A DNA stretch of 54,090 nt from a bacterium (lineage in GTDB: Bacteria > Elusimicrobiota > Elusimicrobia > Elusimicrobiales > UBA9959), in the NCBI GenBank assembly GCA_021811185.1, contig JAJZPL010000020.1:1-54090 (forward strand). Reading direction: 5' to 3'. This document shows, in pieces, positions 1 to 7,058 of this stretch. Position numbers and translations under genes: made by a program. The number at the start of each line of letters is the position of its first letter. Position 1 is the stretch's first letter. The notes beneath the pieces are model-generated. The model did no database searches. It had not been told where the DNA came from and was given only the letters and a program-made list of their open reading frames with translations.

Positions 1-140
1 TCTCGCGGATAAGATCCCCATACCGCAGCTTATACGGCTTACTGGCGGTATTTATAAAGATACCTCAGGATGTTGCGCAAAGTAGTCGCGAATTTCATCC
101 TGACAGGCCCGCCAAATTTCTTCGGTCTGGATTTTGGCGC
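1..140 (-). other. Possible degraded coding remnant at left edge
   Basis: Read on the minus strand, about 28 codons without a start (…EEIWRACQDEIRDYFAQHPEV…) end at a stop near 50. A -1 frame change then gives another open stretch (…INTASKPYKLRYGDLIRE) running off the edge. The two pieces read like one protein interrupted by a frameshift, directly abutting a terminator where its start should be. I do not recognise the family. The plus strand is also partly open here, so this may not be coding at all. Confidence 0.2.
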
Positions 141-178
141 AAAAATAACCGCCGGCACTGCCCGGCGGTTATTTTTTT
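141..178. terminator. Intrinsic terminator, possibly bidirectional
   Basis: AAAAATAACCGCCGG and CCGGCGGTTATTTTTTT form a long stem with a 6-nt loop, A-rich on one side and T-rich on the other, so it could work in both directions. Confidence 0.8.
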
Positions 179-224
179 GAAGAGCCGCTAGGGGCCCGAT
201 GAAGACGGCTTCCCGGAGAGCAGC

Positions 225-255
225 AAAAACCGCGCCTTCGAAGGCGCGGTTTTTA
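225..255. terminator. Intrinsic terminator
   Basis: AAAAACCGCGCCTTC and its exact complement GAAGGCGCGGTTTTT form a near loopless palindrome followed by T-rich sequence. It lies 45 nt after the preceding terminator and insulates the hydrolase gene downstream. Confidence 0.75.
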
Positions 256-484
256 TTTGTCTCGATTTCCGATAAATTGCTGTTAGATTTCCGATAATTT
301 ATTCCGCCGGATTTAACGCGGTGATATCCCCCCCCCCCCGGGCTTCCTGGAATTCACGATAGGACCTCAGCTTGCAGTTAAACCTTCCACTTTTGGCAAA
401 GACCGCCTCTAGACCTTGGTTCGCATCCCACCGTGGCAGAACCAGGTGAGACCCGCTTTGGCCGCCTGTATGACCCGATTTTGA
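256..484. other. Intergenic gap with poly-C tract
   Basis: No convincing gene is seen. The stretch contains a run of 12 C at 328-339 and a repeated TTTCCGATAA word near 268 and 290. A long minus-strand open frame crosses the gap and the hydrolase gene, but it is the antisense shadow of that gene. Confidence 0.5.
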
Positions 485-497
485 TAGAATTATCGCA
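485..497 (+). promoter_or_regulatory. -10-like hexamer placed for a leaderless start
   Basis: TAGAAT at 485-490 lies exactly 6 nt before the ATG at 497, with no Shine-Dalgarno sequence in between. At the usual distance from a -10 box, transcription would begin at or next to the A of the start codon. No good -35 box is visible. Confidence 0.4.
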
Positions 498-1354
498 TGA
501 GATTTATAAGGTTCGCTCTTAAAGGGCGTGAGGGGATGGCTGTTCTCGACGAAGGAGCCGCGCATGGTGTTTTCTCGGACGAACCCGGGTATCCGGGCGG
601 GCTTTCCGCGATCATCCGGCAAGGAACCCCTGGCCTGCTGCGGGCGGCCGAGCGGCTCCGTAACGGCGCCGGGGTGGACCTGGACAGCATAAATTATCTG
701 CCGCCCGTGGACCGCCCGGGAAAGATACTCTGCCTTGGCGTGAACTACCGCGCGCACGGCCAGGAGACCGGCATCGCGGCGCCGCCGCGCCCCACCGTTT
801 TTGTGCGTTTTCCGTCCAGCCTGGTCGGGCACCGCGCCGCGCTTGTGCGCCCTAAGGTTTCCGTACAGTTCGACTACGAAGGCGAGCTGGCCGTCGTTGT
901 CGGTAAGGGCGGTCGCCATATCCCGGTGGAAAAGGCGCTGGAGCACGTGGCGGGATATACCATCCTCAACGACGGGTCCATCCGCGATTACCAGCTTGAG
1001 ACGCCCCAGTGGACCATAGGGAAGAACTTCGACAGCAGCGGCTCCATGGGCCCGTTCTTTGTGACCGCGGACGAACTGCCGCCCGGCGGCTCGGGTCTTA
1101 AACTCGAGACGCGGATCAACGGAGAGGTGCTGCAGAGCGCGTCCACGGCCGACATGGTTCACGACGTGGCGCACACCCTGGCTTTCCTCAGCCAGGCCAT
1201 GACCCTCGCCCCCGGCGACGTTATCGCTACCGGTACGCCGCCCGGAGTCGGCATGGCGCGCAAGCCGCCGCTGTACATGAAGGCTGGCGACGTCTGCGAA
1301 GTCACCGTGGAGGGGCTCGGGATACTGCTCAATACCGTGCTGGATGAAGTTTGA
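497..1354 (+). CDS. Fumarylacetoacetase-family (FAH) hydrolase
   Basis: A 285-residue soluble enzyme of the FAH fold, which cleaves or hydrates C-C bonds of 2-oxo acids (acylpyruvases, 2-hydroxyhepta-2,4-diene-dioate isomerases, oxaloacetate decarboxylases). The catalytic domain covers about residues 72-283. Recognisable motifs are GVNYRAHGQE (81-90), FDYEGELAVVVGK (125-137) with the metal-binding acidic residues, LNDGSIRDYQ (157-166) and TGTPPGVG (245-252). Residues 1-70 match the small N-terminal domain of the acylpyruvase type. The next gene starts 18 nt downstream, so the two were probably one operon. The exact substrate cannot be told from sequence. The start is the first ATG; there is no Shine-Dalgarno sequence. 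Confidence 0.9.
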   Translation: MRFIRFALKGREGMAVLDEGAAHGVFSDEPGYPGGLSAIIRQGTPGLLRAAERLRNGAGVDLDSINYLPPVDRPGKILCLGVNYRAHGQETGIAAPPRPTVFVRFPSSLVGHRAALVRPKVSVQFDYEGELAVVVGKGGRHIPVEKALEHVAGYTILNDGSIRDYQLETPQWTIGKNFDSSGSMGPFFVTADELPPGGSGLKLETRINGEVLQSASTADMVHDVAHTLAFLSQAMTLAPGDVIATGTPPGVGMARKPPLYMKAGDVCEVTVEGLGILLNTVLDEV

Positions 1355-1372
1355 TACGGAGACCAGGTACAG

Positions 1373-1708
1373 ATGGAAATAATAGATATACACACCCACG
1401 CCTTTCCCGACAATATCGCCGCAAAGGCCATGGCGAACCTGGAGAAGCTCAACGCTCCCTATAAACCGTTCACCAAGGGCACCGTGGCGGCGCTTTTGTC
1501 GTCCATGGACGAGGCGGGCGTGAAGACCTCTTTCGTGCCCAACGTGGCCACCAGGCCCGAACAGACGTGCGTAATAAGGAAATGGTCCAGGGAGATAGCC
1601 TCCGAGCGGATAGTTCCGCTGGGCTCGGTGCATCCCGACAGCGCCAACTGGAAAACTGAAATAGACGGCTTCCGCGCTGGCGGCCAAGGCCGCCGGCGCG
1701 GAACTTAA
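1373..1708 (+). pseudogene. Amidohydrolase-2 family, N-terminal fragment
   Basis: The first about 100 residues match a metal-dependent amidohydrolase of the TIM-barrel (aminocarboxymuconate-semialdehyde decarboxylase-like) family. The metal-ligand motif DIHTH is at residues 5-9, followed by a helix, then SFVPNVATRP and IVPLGSVHPD strand segments. Such proteins are usually about 260-300 residues. Here the barrel stops after WKTEIDGF at about residue 100, and the frame runs into a stop after an Arg/Gly-rich tail. The rest of the barrel, with the remaining metal ligands, is absent rather than merely shifted, because the downstream frame encodes a different domain. The product is not expected to be active. 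Confidence 0.75.
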
Positions 1709-1943
1709 GTCTTACAAGACCGCACAAGAGTTTACAGCTGCAGCGGGAACCCTGCCGCGTGACATTCCTTTATATATAGATTCCGAACTGGGCGAAGGCA
1801 TAAAAGGCGAAGATATCGCCAAAGAGTTCCACGCCAAGGGCTTCACTGACATCACCATGGCCACCGGCCACGGCGTAGAAAAGTTCGCCCACCTCCACTG
1901 GCTTAAAGTGGCCGGCAAAGAGCCGCCATGGGGCGCTGCTTAA
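1665..1943 (+). pseudogene. Receiver-like domain, C-terminal fragment without start
   Basis: An open stretch of about 92 codons begins just after an in-frame TAG at 1662-1664 and ends at TAA 1941-1943. The only ATG is very late. It reads ELKSYKTAQEF, then IPLYIDSELGEGIKGEDIAK, then FTDITMATGH and GKEPPW. I associate this pattern with degenerate response-regulator receiver domains found at the C-termini of some hybrid sensor proteins. The Asp in YIDSELG sits at the phospho-acceptor position. It overlaps the end of the amidohydrolase fragment in another frame. Together they look like a deletion or recombination joint between two unrelated genes. Confidence 0.55.
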
Positions 1944-1953
1944 CACAAATTGC

Positions 1954-1996
1954 AAAAAAAAGCCGGCTCCGAGAGGGACCGGCTTTTCTTTTTTTG
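1954..1996. terminator. Shared convergent terminator
   Basis: A-rich tract, AAAAGCCGG, 12-nt loop, CCGGCTTTT and a T-rich tract. It lies between the convergent plus-strand remnant and valS, and can serve both strands. Confidence 0.85.
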
Positions 1997-2006
1997 ATCC
2001 CGGCTC

Positions 2007-4640
2007 TTACGCGGCGCCGAGCTCCAGGGTGACAACAAGGTCCTTGTCGTCCCCGCCGGTCCCGGAGATAGTTACCCCGGCTTTGTCCACGCAGCCGGCC
2101 AGCAGCACGTCTTCCAGCGCCAGCTTAAGCGCGGCGGCGCGCTTGGGGCCGCATTCCACGTTCAGCTTGGCCACAGGCCATTTCACGCTGCGCTTCTCGG
2201 CGGCCTTTTTAGTGCGGATGGCCTCCAGCACGGCGCGGGCGGTTTCCATTACCGTGACGTCGCCGGAGACGGCGGCCATTTCGGCCGCGGCGGGCCAGGC
2301 GGCCTTGTGCACCGACGGCTGCTTGCGGGCGGCCGCGAAGGACCAGCTCCACACGTCTTCCGTGATGAAAGGCAGGAAAGGCGCGAACAGGCGCAGGAAC
2401 ACGCCGAGCGTCCACTCCAGCGTGGCGCTGGCCGAGCGGGCCGCGGCGGGCGTGCCGGAGTAGGCGCGGTTCTTCACCAGCTCCAGGTAATTGTCGCAGA
2501 AGTTCCAGAAGGCGGTCTCCGTGTACAGCAGCATGGCCGAGTACTCGTAAGCGGCGAAGTCCTTGCCGGAAGCCTCTACGAGGCCCTTGAGCTGTTCCAC
2601 CCAGGCGCGGTCCAGCGGCTCGGTGATGTCGGCGGGGGTCAGCGCCGGGGCGCCGGCCATGGCCGGGCCGTTCATCTGCATCAGCGTGAACTTGCTGGCG
2701 TTGAACAGCTTGGTGGCCAGGCGCATGCCCACCTTGAACACGCTCTCTTCGTAAATGGTGTCCTGGCCCAGTTTGGCCTTGCCGGCCCAGTAGCGCAGCG
2801 CGTCGGCGGAGTAGGTCTGCAGCAGGCCTTCGGGCGTTATGGTGTTGCCCTTGGACTTGCTCATTTTGCCCTTGTCGGGGCTTACCACCCAGCCGCTGAT
2901 GGCGGCGTTGTGCCAGGGCACGGAATTCTCGTGCATCCAGGCCTTGGTGATAGTGTAGAAGGCCCAGGTGCGGATGATCTCGTGCGCCTGCGGGCGCATG
3001 TCGGCGGGGAAAAGGTTGGCGTGGCGCGCCTTGTCGTCCGCCCAGTGGCTCGAAACCATCGGGGTCAGAGAGGAAGTGGCCCAGGTGTCCATCACGTCGT
3101 GGTCGCCCACGAAACCGCCGGGCTTGCCGCGCTGTTCCGCGGTGTAGCCGGGGGGCACTTCGGTCTGCGGGTCCACCGGCAGGCGCTCGGCGCCGGCCAC
3201 TATGGGGTTGTCGTATTCGGTGTTCCCGTCGGCGTCTACCGGGTACCACACGGGGAACGGCACGCCGAAGTAGCGCTGGCGGCTGATGCACCAGTCCTGG
3301 TTCAGGCCTTCCACCCACTGCTCGTAGCGCTTGAACATGTAATCGGGATGCCAGGCCACTTTTTTGCCCTGCTCCAGCAGCGCGGCCTTGTTCTCGAGGA
3401 TCTTGATGTACCACTGGCGGGTAGGCACGAACTCGAGCGGCTGGTCGCCTTTCTCGTAATATTTAACGGCCTGCTTGGTGGGGCGCGGTTCGCCTACGAG
3501 CGAACCCTCGGCGCGGAGCAGCTCCACGGTTTTGGTGCGGGCCTGCTTGGCGTACAGCCCGGCGAGCTGCGCGTAGGCGGCCTTGGCGGCCTCGGGGGCG
3601 GCGCTGTCGAGGAACTTCTCTACGTAGGCGAGCGGGTGCAGCTGGCCGGTGCGGCTGATCACCTGGCGCAGCGGCAGCTTGTGGTCGCGCCAGAACTGCA
3701 CGTCGGCGATGTCGCCGAAGGTGCAGACCATCATGATACCGGTGCCCTTCTCGGGGTCGGCGTGGTGCGAGGGCATGATGGGCACGCGCACCTTGAACAG
3801 TGGCGACAGCGCGGTCTTGCCGAACAGCGGCTTGTAGCGCTCGTCGTCGGGGTGGGCCACCACGGCTATGCAGGCCGCCAGCAGCTCGGGGCGGGTGGTA
3901 GCGATGGTGAACTCGCCGCCGCCCTCCACCTGGAACTTTATGTCGTGGAAGAAGCCGTTGGCTTCGCGGTCCTCGCATTCGGCCTGCGCCACGGCGGTGC
4001 GGAACGTGGTGTCCCACAGCGTGGGCGTCTCGGCGCTGTACACGTGGCCTTTCTTGAAGAGGTCCAGGAACGAGAACTGCGAGGTCTTGCGGCAGTGCTC
4101 GCCCACGGTGGAATAGGTCTGCCGCCAGTCGATGGACAGGCCCAGCCGGCGCCACAGCGCCTCGTAGCGCTTCTCGTCCTCGGCGGTCTGCTGTTCGCAG
4201 AGCTCCAGGAAGTTGCGGCGGGAGATATGTTCGTAATCTTTCAGGTCCTTCTTGGGGCCGGCGGACTTGAAGCCTTCTTTGTACGGCACGGAAGGCTCGC
4301 ACCGCACGCCGAAGAGGTTCTGCACGCGGCGCTCCGTCGGAAGGCCGTTGTCGTCCCAGCCCATGGGGTAGAAGATGTTCTTGCCCTGCATGCGCTGGAA
4401 GCGCACCATGATGTCGGTCTGGGTATAACTGAAAACGTGGCCTATGTGCAGCGAGCCCGACACGGTGGGCGGCGGCGTGTCCACCACGAAGGTCTCCTTG
4501 CGGGGGCGGGCCGGGTCGTAGTAATAAAGCTTTTCCTGCTCCCATTTTTCGCACCAGGCCGGCTCTACGGCGGCGGGCAGGTAATTGGCCGGGAAGGCGG
4601 TTTTTTCGGCGGGTTTTTGCAGGGAGGCGTCGTTTTCCAT
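2007..4640 (-). CDS. valS: Valine--tRNA ligase
   Basis: An 877-residue class Ia aminoacyl-tRNA synthetase that charges tRNA-Val in the cytosol. The HIGH-type motif is GSLHIGHVF near residue 50, the KMSKS motif is GKMSKSKGN in the catalytic C-terminal half, and the editing (CP1) domain carries TIATTRPELL. The segment YPMGWDDNGLPTERRVQ, in place of the E. coli-type sequence, places it in the clade of ValS known from actinobacteria, rickettsiae and archaea. The start is set at ATG 4640 (MENDAS); the frame is open much further upstream but there overlaps ychF antisense. A TAAAAT box lies 10 nt upstream and no Shine-Dalgarno sequence is seen. The short C-terminus suggests the coiled-coil arm is reduced. 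Confidence 0.95.
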   Translation of the reverse strand: MENDASLQKPAEKTAFPANYLPAAVEPAWCEKWEQEKLYYYDPARPRKETFVVDTPPPTVSGSLHIGHVFSYTQTDIMVRFQRMQGKNIFYPMGWDDNGLPTERRVQNLFGVRCEPSVPYKEGFKSAGPKKDLKDYEHISRRNFLELCEQQTAEDEKRYEALWRRLGLSIDWRQTYSTVGEHCRKTSQFSFLDLFKKGHVYSAETPTLWDTTFRTAVAQAECEDREANGFFHDIKFQVEGGGEFTIATTRPELLAACIAVVAHPDDERYKPLFGKTALSPLFKVRVPIMPSHHADPEKGTGIMMVCTFGDIADVQFWRDHKLPLRQVISRTGQLHPLAYVEKFLDSAAPEAAKAAYAQLAGLYAKQARTKTVELLRAEGSLVGEPRPTKQAVKYYEKGDQPLEFVPTRQWYIKILENKAALLEQGKKVAWHPDYMFKRYEQWVEGLNQDWCISRQRYFGVPFPVWYPVDADGNTEYDNPIVAGAERLPVDPQTEVPPGYTAEQRGKPGGFVGDHDVMDTWATSSLTPMVSSHWADDKARHANLFPADMRPQAHEIIRTWAFYTITKAWMHENSVPWHNAAISGWVVSPDKGKMSKSKGNTITPEGLLQTYSADALRYWAGKAKLGQDTIYEESVFKVGMRLATKLFNASKFTLMQMNGPAMAGAPALTPADITEPLDRAWVEQLKGLVEASGKDFAAYEYSAMLLYTETAFWNFCDNYLELVKNRAYSGTPAAARSASATLEWTLGVFLRLFAPFLPFITEDVWSWSFAAARKQPSVHKAAWPAAAEMAAVSGDVTVMETARAVLEAIRTKKAAEKRSVKWPVAKLNVECGPKRAAALKLALEDVLLAGCVDKAGVTISGTGGDDKDLVVTLELGAA

Positions 4641-4748
4641 ATGTAAGGCTATTTTACCTTTTTTGGAAGTGGGCAGAAAGAATATGCCTGCCGTCAAAAT
4701 TGATATAATTTCAAAGGTTTTCACACCCCCGGCATTTAAGGACACAAC
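4641..4748. promoter_or_regulatory. Divergent promoter region of valS and ychF
   Basis: For ychF an extended -10 box TGATATAAT is at 4701-4709, with AAGGA at 4738-4742 as ribosome binding site 6 nt before the ATG. For valS the minus-strand hexamer TAAAAT (4651-4656) is 10 nt from the ATG. Neither has a strong -35 box. Confidence 0.55.
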
Positions 4749-5822
4749 ATGGAAATCGGCATAGTAGGCCTGCCCAACGTAGGCAAATCGACGCTGTTCA
4801 ACGCCCTCACCAGGGCCGGTGCGGCCTCCTCCAATTACCCTTTCACCACCATCGACCCCAACGTGGGCGTGGTGCCCGTGCCGGACAAGCGCCTCGACGC
4901 GCTGTTCGAACTCTTCAAGCCCCCCAAGAAGGTGGCCTCCTACATAAAGTTCGTCGACATCGCCGGCCTGATGAAAGGCGCCTCCAAAGGCGAGGGCCTG
5001 GGCAACAAGTTCCTGGCGAACATCCGCGAGGTGGACGCCATCGTGCAGGTGGTGCGCGTCTTCAAGGACCCCGACGTGGTGCACGTGCTGGGCGACGTGG
5101 ACCCCGTCCGCGACATCGAGGTCATAGAGACCGAGCTGATGCTGGCCGACATGGAGACCGTGGACAAGGCCATCGAGAAGAACGGGCGCGACCTGAAGGC
5201 CCGAACCAAGGACGCCGAGGAGAAGAAGGTGCGCCTGGAGACCATCAAGAAACTGCTGTCCGAAGGCAAGCCCGCCCGCGAGGCCGGCTACGCGCTGGAG
5301 GAAGTGCGCGACTTCAACCTGCTCACCGTGAAACCCGTTTTCTTCGTGGCCAACACCTCCGAGCAGCCCGACCAGGCGGTGCTGGGCAAGCTCCGCGACT
5401 TCATCAAGGCCCGCGGTTCCATTTTAGTGGAGATCTCCGCCAAGATAGAATCCGAGATCATCGAGCTCCCCGACGAGGAGAAAGCTATCTTCCTGAAGGA
5501 CCTCGGCGAGGACTACACCGGCCTCGAGAAGATGGCGCTGGCCGGCTACAAGCTGCTGGACCTGATCTCCTTCTTCACCGCCGGCTCCGAGGACGAAGTG
5601 CGCGCGTGGAGCCTGAAGCGCGGGCTGAAGGCCCCTCAGGCCGCCGGCCGCATCCACACGGATTTCGAAAAAGGCTTCATCCGCGCCGACATCTACTCCT
5701 TCGACGACATCATGAAGTACAAGAGCGAGAAAGCCCTGAAGGAAAAAGGCCTGATCCGCTCCGAAGGCAAGGAATACGTGATGAAGGACGGGGACATCTG
5801 CTTCTTCAAGTTCAACGTCTAG
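4749..5822 (+). CDS. ychF: Redox/ribosome-associated GTPase YchF (OLA1 family)
   Basis: A 357-residue protein at the family's usual length. The P-loop GLPNVGKST is at residues 7-15, the G3 region is [17 protein letters not shown] near 70, and the NxxE nucleotide-specificity motif typical of YchF is VANTSE near 200. A helical insertion occupies about residues 125-180 and the C-terminal TGS domain ends in [12 protein letters not shown]. The family hydrolyses ATP in preference to GTP and binds ribosomes or the proteasome. It is transcribed divergently from valS. Confidence 0.95.
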   Translation: MEIGIVGLPNVGKSTLFNALTRAGAASSNYPFTTIDPNVGVVPVPDKRLDALFELFKPPKKVASYIKFVDIAGLMKGASKGEGLGNKFLANIREVDAIVQVVRVFKDPDVVHVLGDVDPVRDIEVIETELMLADMETVDKAIEKNGRDLKARTKDAEEKKVRLETIKKLLSEGKPAREAGYALEEVRDFNLLTVKPVFFVANTSEQPDQAVLGKLRDFIKARGSILVEISAKIESEIIELPDEEKAIFLKDLGEDYTGLEKMALAGYKLLDLISFFTAGSEDEVRAWSLKRGLKAPQAAGRIHTDFEKGFIRADIYSFDDIMKYKSEKALKEKGLIRSEGKEYVMKDGDICFFKFNV

Positions 5823-5855
5823 GCGGCTCCGCGCCGGGCGGCATAAAGGCGATCC

Positions 5856-7016
5856 GTGGACAAATTGAAACTCGCTATTGAAAGGTATAATTCCTTCGGC
5901 TACAAGCTGTTCATGGATACCGCGGCCTTCAGGGACCTGCTGGCGCTGCGCAACCGTACCTCGCGAAAAAAACTGCTGCTGGTGAACCTCCGCGACTCCG
6001 TCATGAGCGCGCACATGGAAAGCGCTTTCGTGAAAGCCGTCGCGGCCACGGGCTCGGTATCGCTGGACGTCTTCCATTCTTTCGCGCAGGACTACGGCCT
6101 CCCCGGCGCGGCCAACCGCACGGGCTTCAGGATAAAATACTCCGGGATGGACAACCTGCGCTCGTTCGCCGGGCTCACCGCCTACGACGCCGTGATCATG
6201 CCGGACCTGCCGTACCGCGACGAGGACCTGCCCGCCTGGCTCTGGTTCGCCTTCCGCGCCCCCGGCGGCAAACATTTCATCGCCAACGACAACCTTATGC
6301 CGCACGGCCATATTTTCGCCATGGACATGGCGGAAAAACTGGGCGTCCTCTCCGCTTTCAAAACAGCCTGCGTGGTGGACCAGCAGAGTTTCGCGCAGTG
6401 GGGGCGCTTCGGCAGGCCGGAGCGCTTCATGAAACGCCCGCTGGCGGTGGACTGCGGGTATTACGCCCCCTCCGGCGGCAAAGGTTCGTACATCCTTTCT
6501 TTCGGCCGGGCGGACAGGGACTATGCGCCGCTGCTGGAAGCGGCAAAGTCTTTGCCGGAAGGCCTGAAACTGAAGATCTGCACCGACCTGCCGTTAAAAC
6601 CGCCCGCCGGGCTGGCGCGCCGGGTACAGGTGCTGCCTAGCCCGGCCGGGCCGGGAAAGATGAAAGAACTGCTGGCCGGCGCGGCGCTGGTGGCGCTGCC
6701 AGTAAAAACCACCCCGGCCAATCCCGGGGCGGGGCTGACCGCGGCGCTGCTCTCCCTGGCAATGGGGAAGCCCGCCATCACCACAGGGAACCCGGTGGTC
6801 GGCCGTTACCTCTCCGACGGCAGGGATTCTTTCCTTTACAAAACCCTCACCCCGGCGGCCCTTCTCGCCTGCATAAAGCGCGCGCTGGCCTTAAGCCCCG
6901 CTGAACTGGCGGCGGTCAGCGCGGCGGCCAGGAGAACGGCGCTGGCCCGTTTCGACATGGACGCTTTCGCCACCAGGCACCTTGCGACCGTGCTCGGCCG
7001 GGGCGGCGCGGCGTGA
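5856..7016 (+). CDS. Glycosyltransferase-like protein (GT-B fold)
   Basis: 386 residues. The C-terminal half has the glycosyltransferase family 1/4 pattern: YILSFGRADRDYAPLLEAAK (about 207-226), a strand LKLKICTDLPL, then LLAGAALVALPVK and a nucleotide-sugar region LAMGKPAITTGNPVVGRYLSDG (about 305-327). The N-terminal half is an unannotated Rossmann-like region with VNLRDSVMSAHME. Substrate unknown. GTG 5856 is the start chosen because residues 1-19 look like real protein. However, a TTGAAA/TATAAT promoter-like pair (5866-5891) lies inside this segment, so ATG 5913 is an alternative. It follows ychF by 33 nt. Confidence 0.6.
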   Translation: MDKLKLAIERYNSFGYKLFMDTAAFRDLLALRNRTSRKKLLLVNLRDSVMSAHMESAFVKAVAATGSVSLDVFHSFAQDYGLPGAANRTGFRIKYSGMDNLRSFAGLTAYDAVIMPDLPYRDEDLPAWLWFAFRAPGGKHFIANDNLMPHGHIFAMDMAEKLGVLSAFKTACVVDQQSFAQWGRFGRPERFMKRPLAVDCGYYAPSGGKGSYILSFGRADRDYAPLLEAAKSLPEGLKLKICTDLPLKPPAGLARRVQVLPSPAGPGKMKELLAGAALVALPVKTTPANPGAGLTAALLSLAMGKPAITTGNPVVGRYLSDGRDSFLYKTLTPAALLACIKRALALSPAELAAVSAAARRTALARFDMDAFATRHLATVLGRGGAA

Positions 7017-7043
7017 GCGCGGCACAAGACCCCGCTAAAATTA

Positions 7044-7058
7044 TAAAATTACCCTGTG
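7044..7058 (+). promoter_or_regulatory. -10-like hexamer 6 nt before the helicase start
   Basis: TAAAAT at 7044-7049 ends 6 nt before GTG 7056, with no Shine-Dalgarno sequence. This is the same geometry as at 485. Confidence 0.4.

Noticed and set aside
299..1687. Minus-strand open frame of 462 codons
   Set aside because: It runs antisense across the gap, the FAH gene and the amidohydrolase fragment, both of which have clear motifs on the plus strand.
2307..4646. Plus-strand open frame of 779 codons
   Set aside because: It is antisense to valS, His/Gly/Val-rich as expected of a GC-rich shadow frame, and has no family motif.
2007..5084. 1025-codon valS with a long N-terminal extension
   Set aside because: The extra residues overlap ychF antisense and the ValS-like sequence begins only after MENDAS at 4640.
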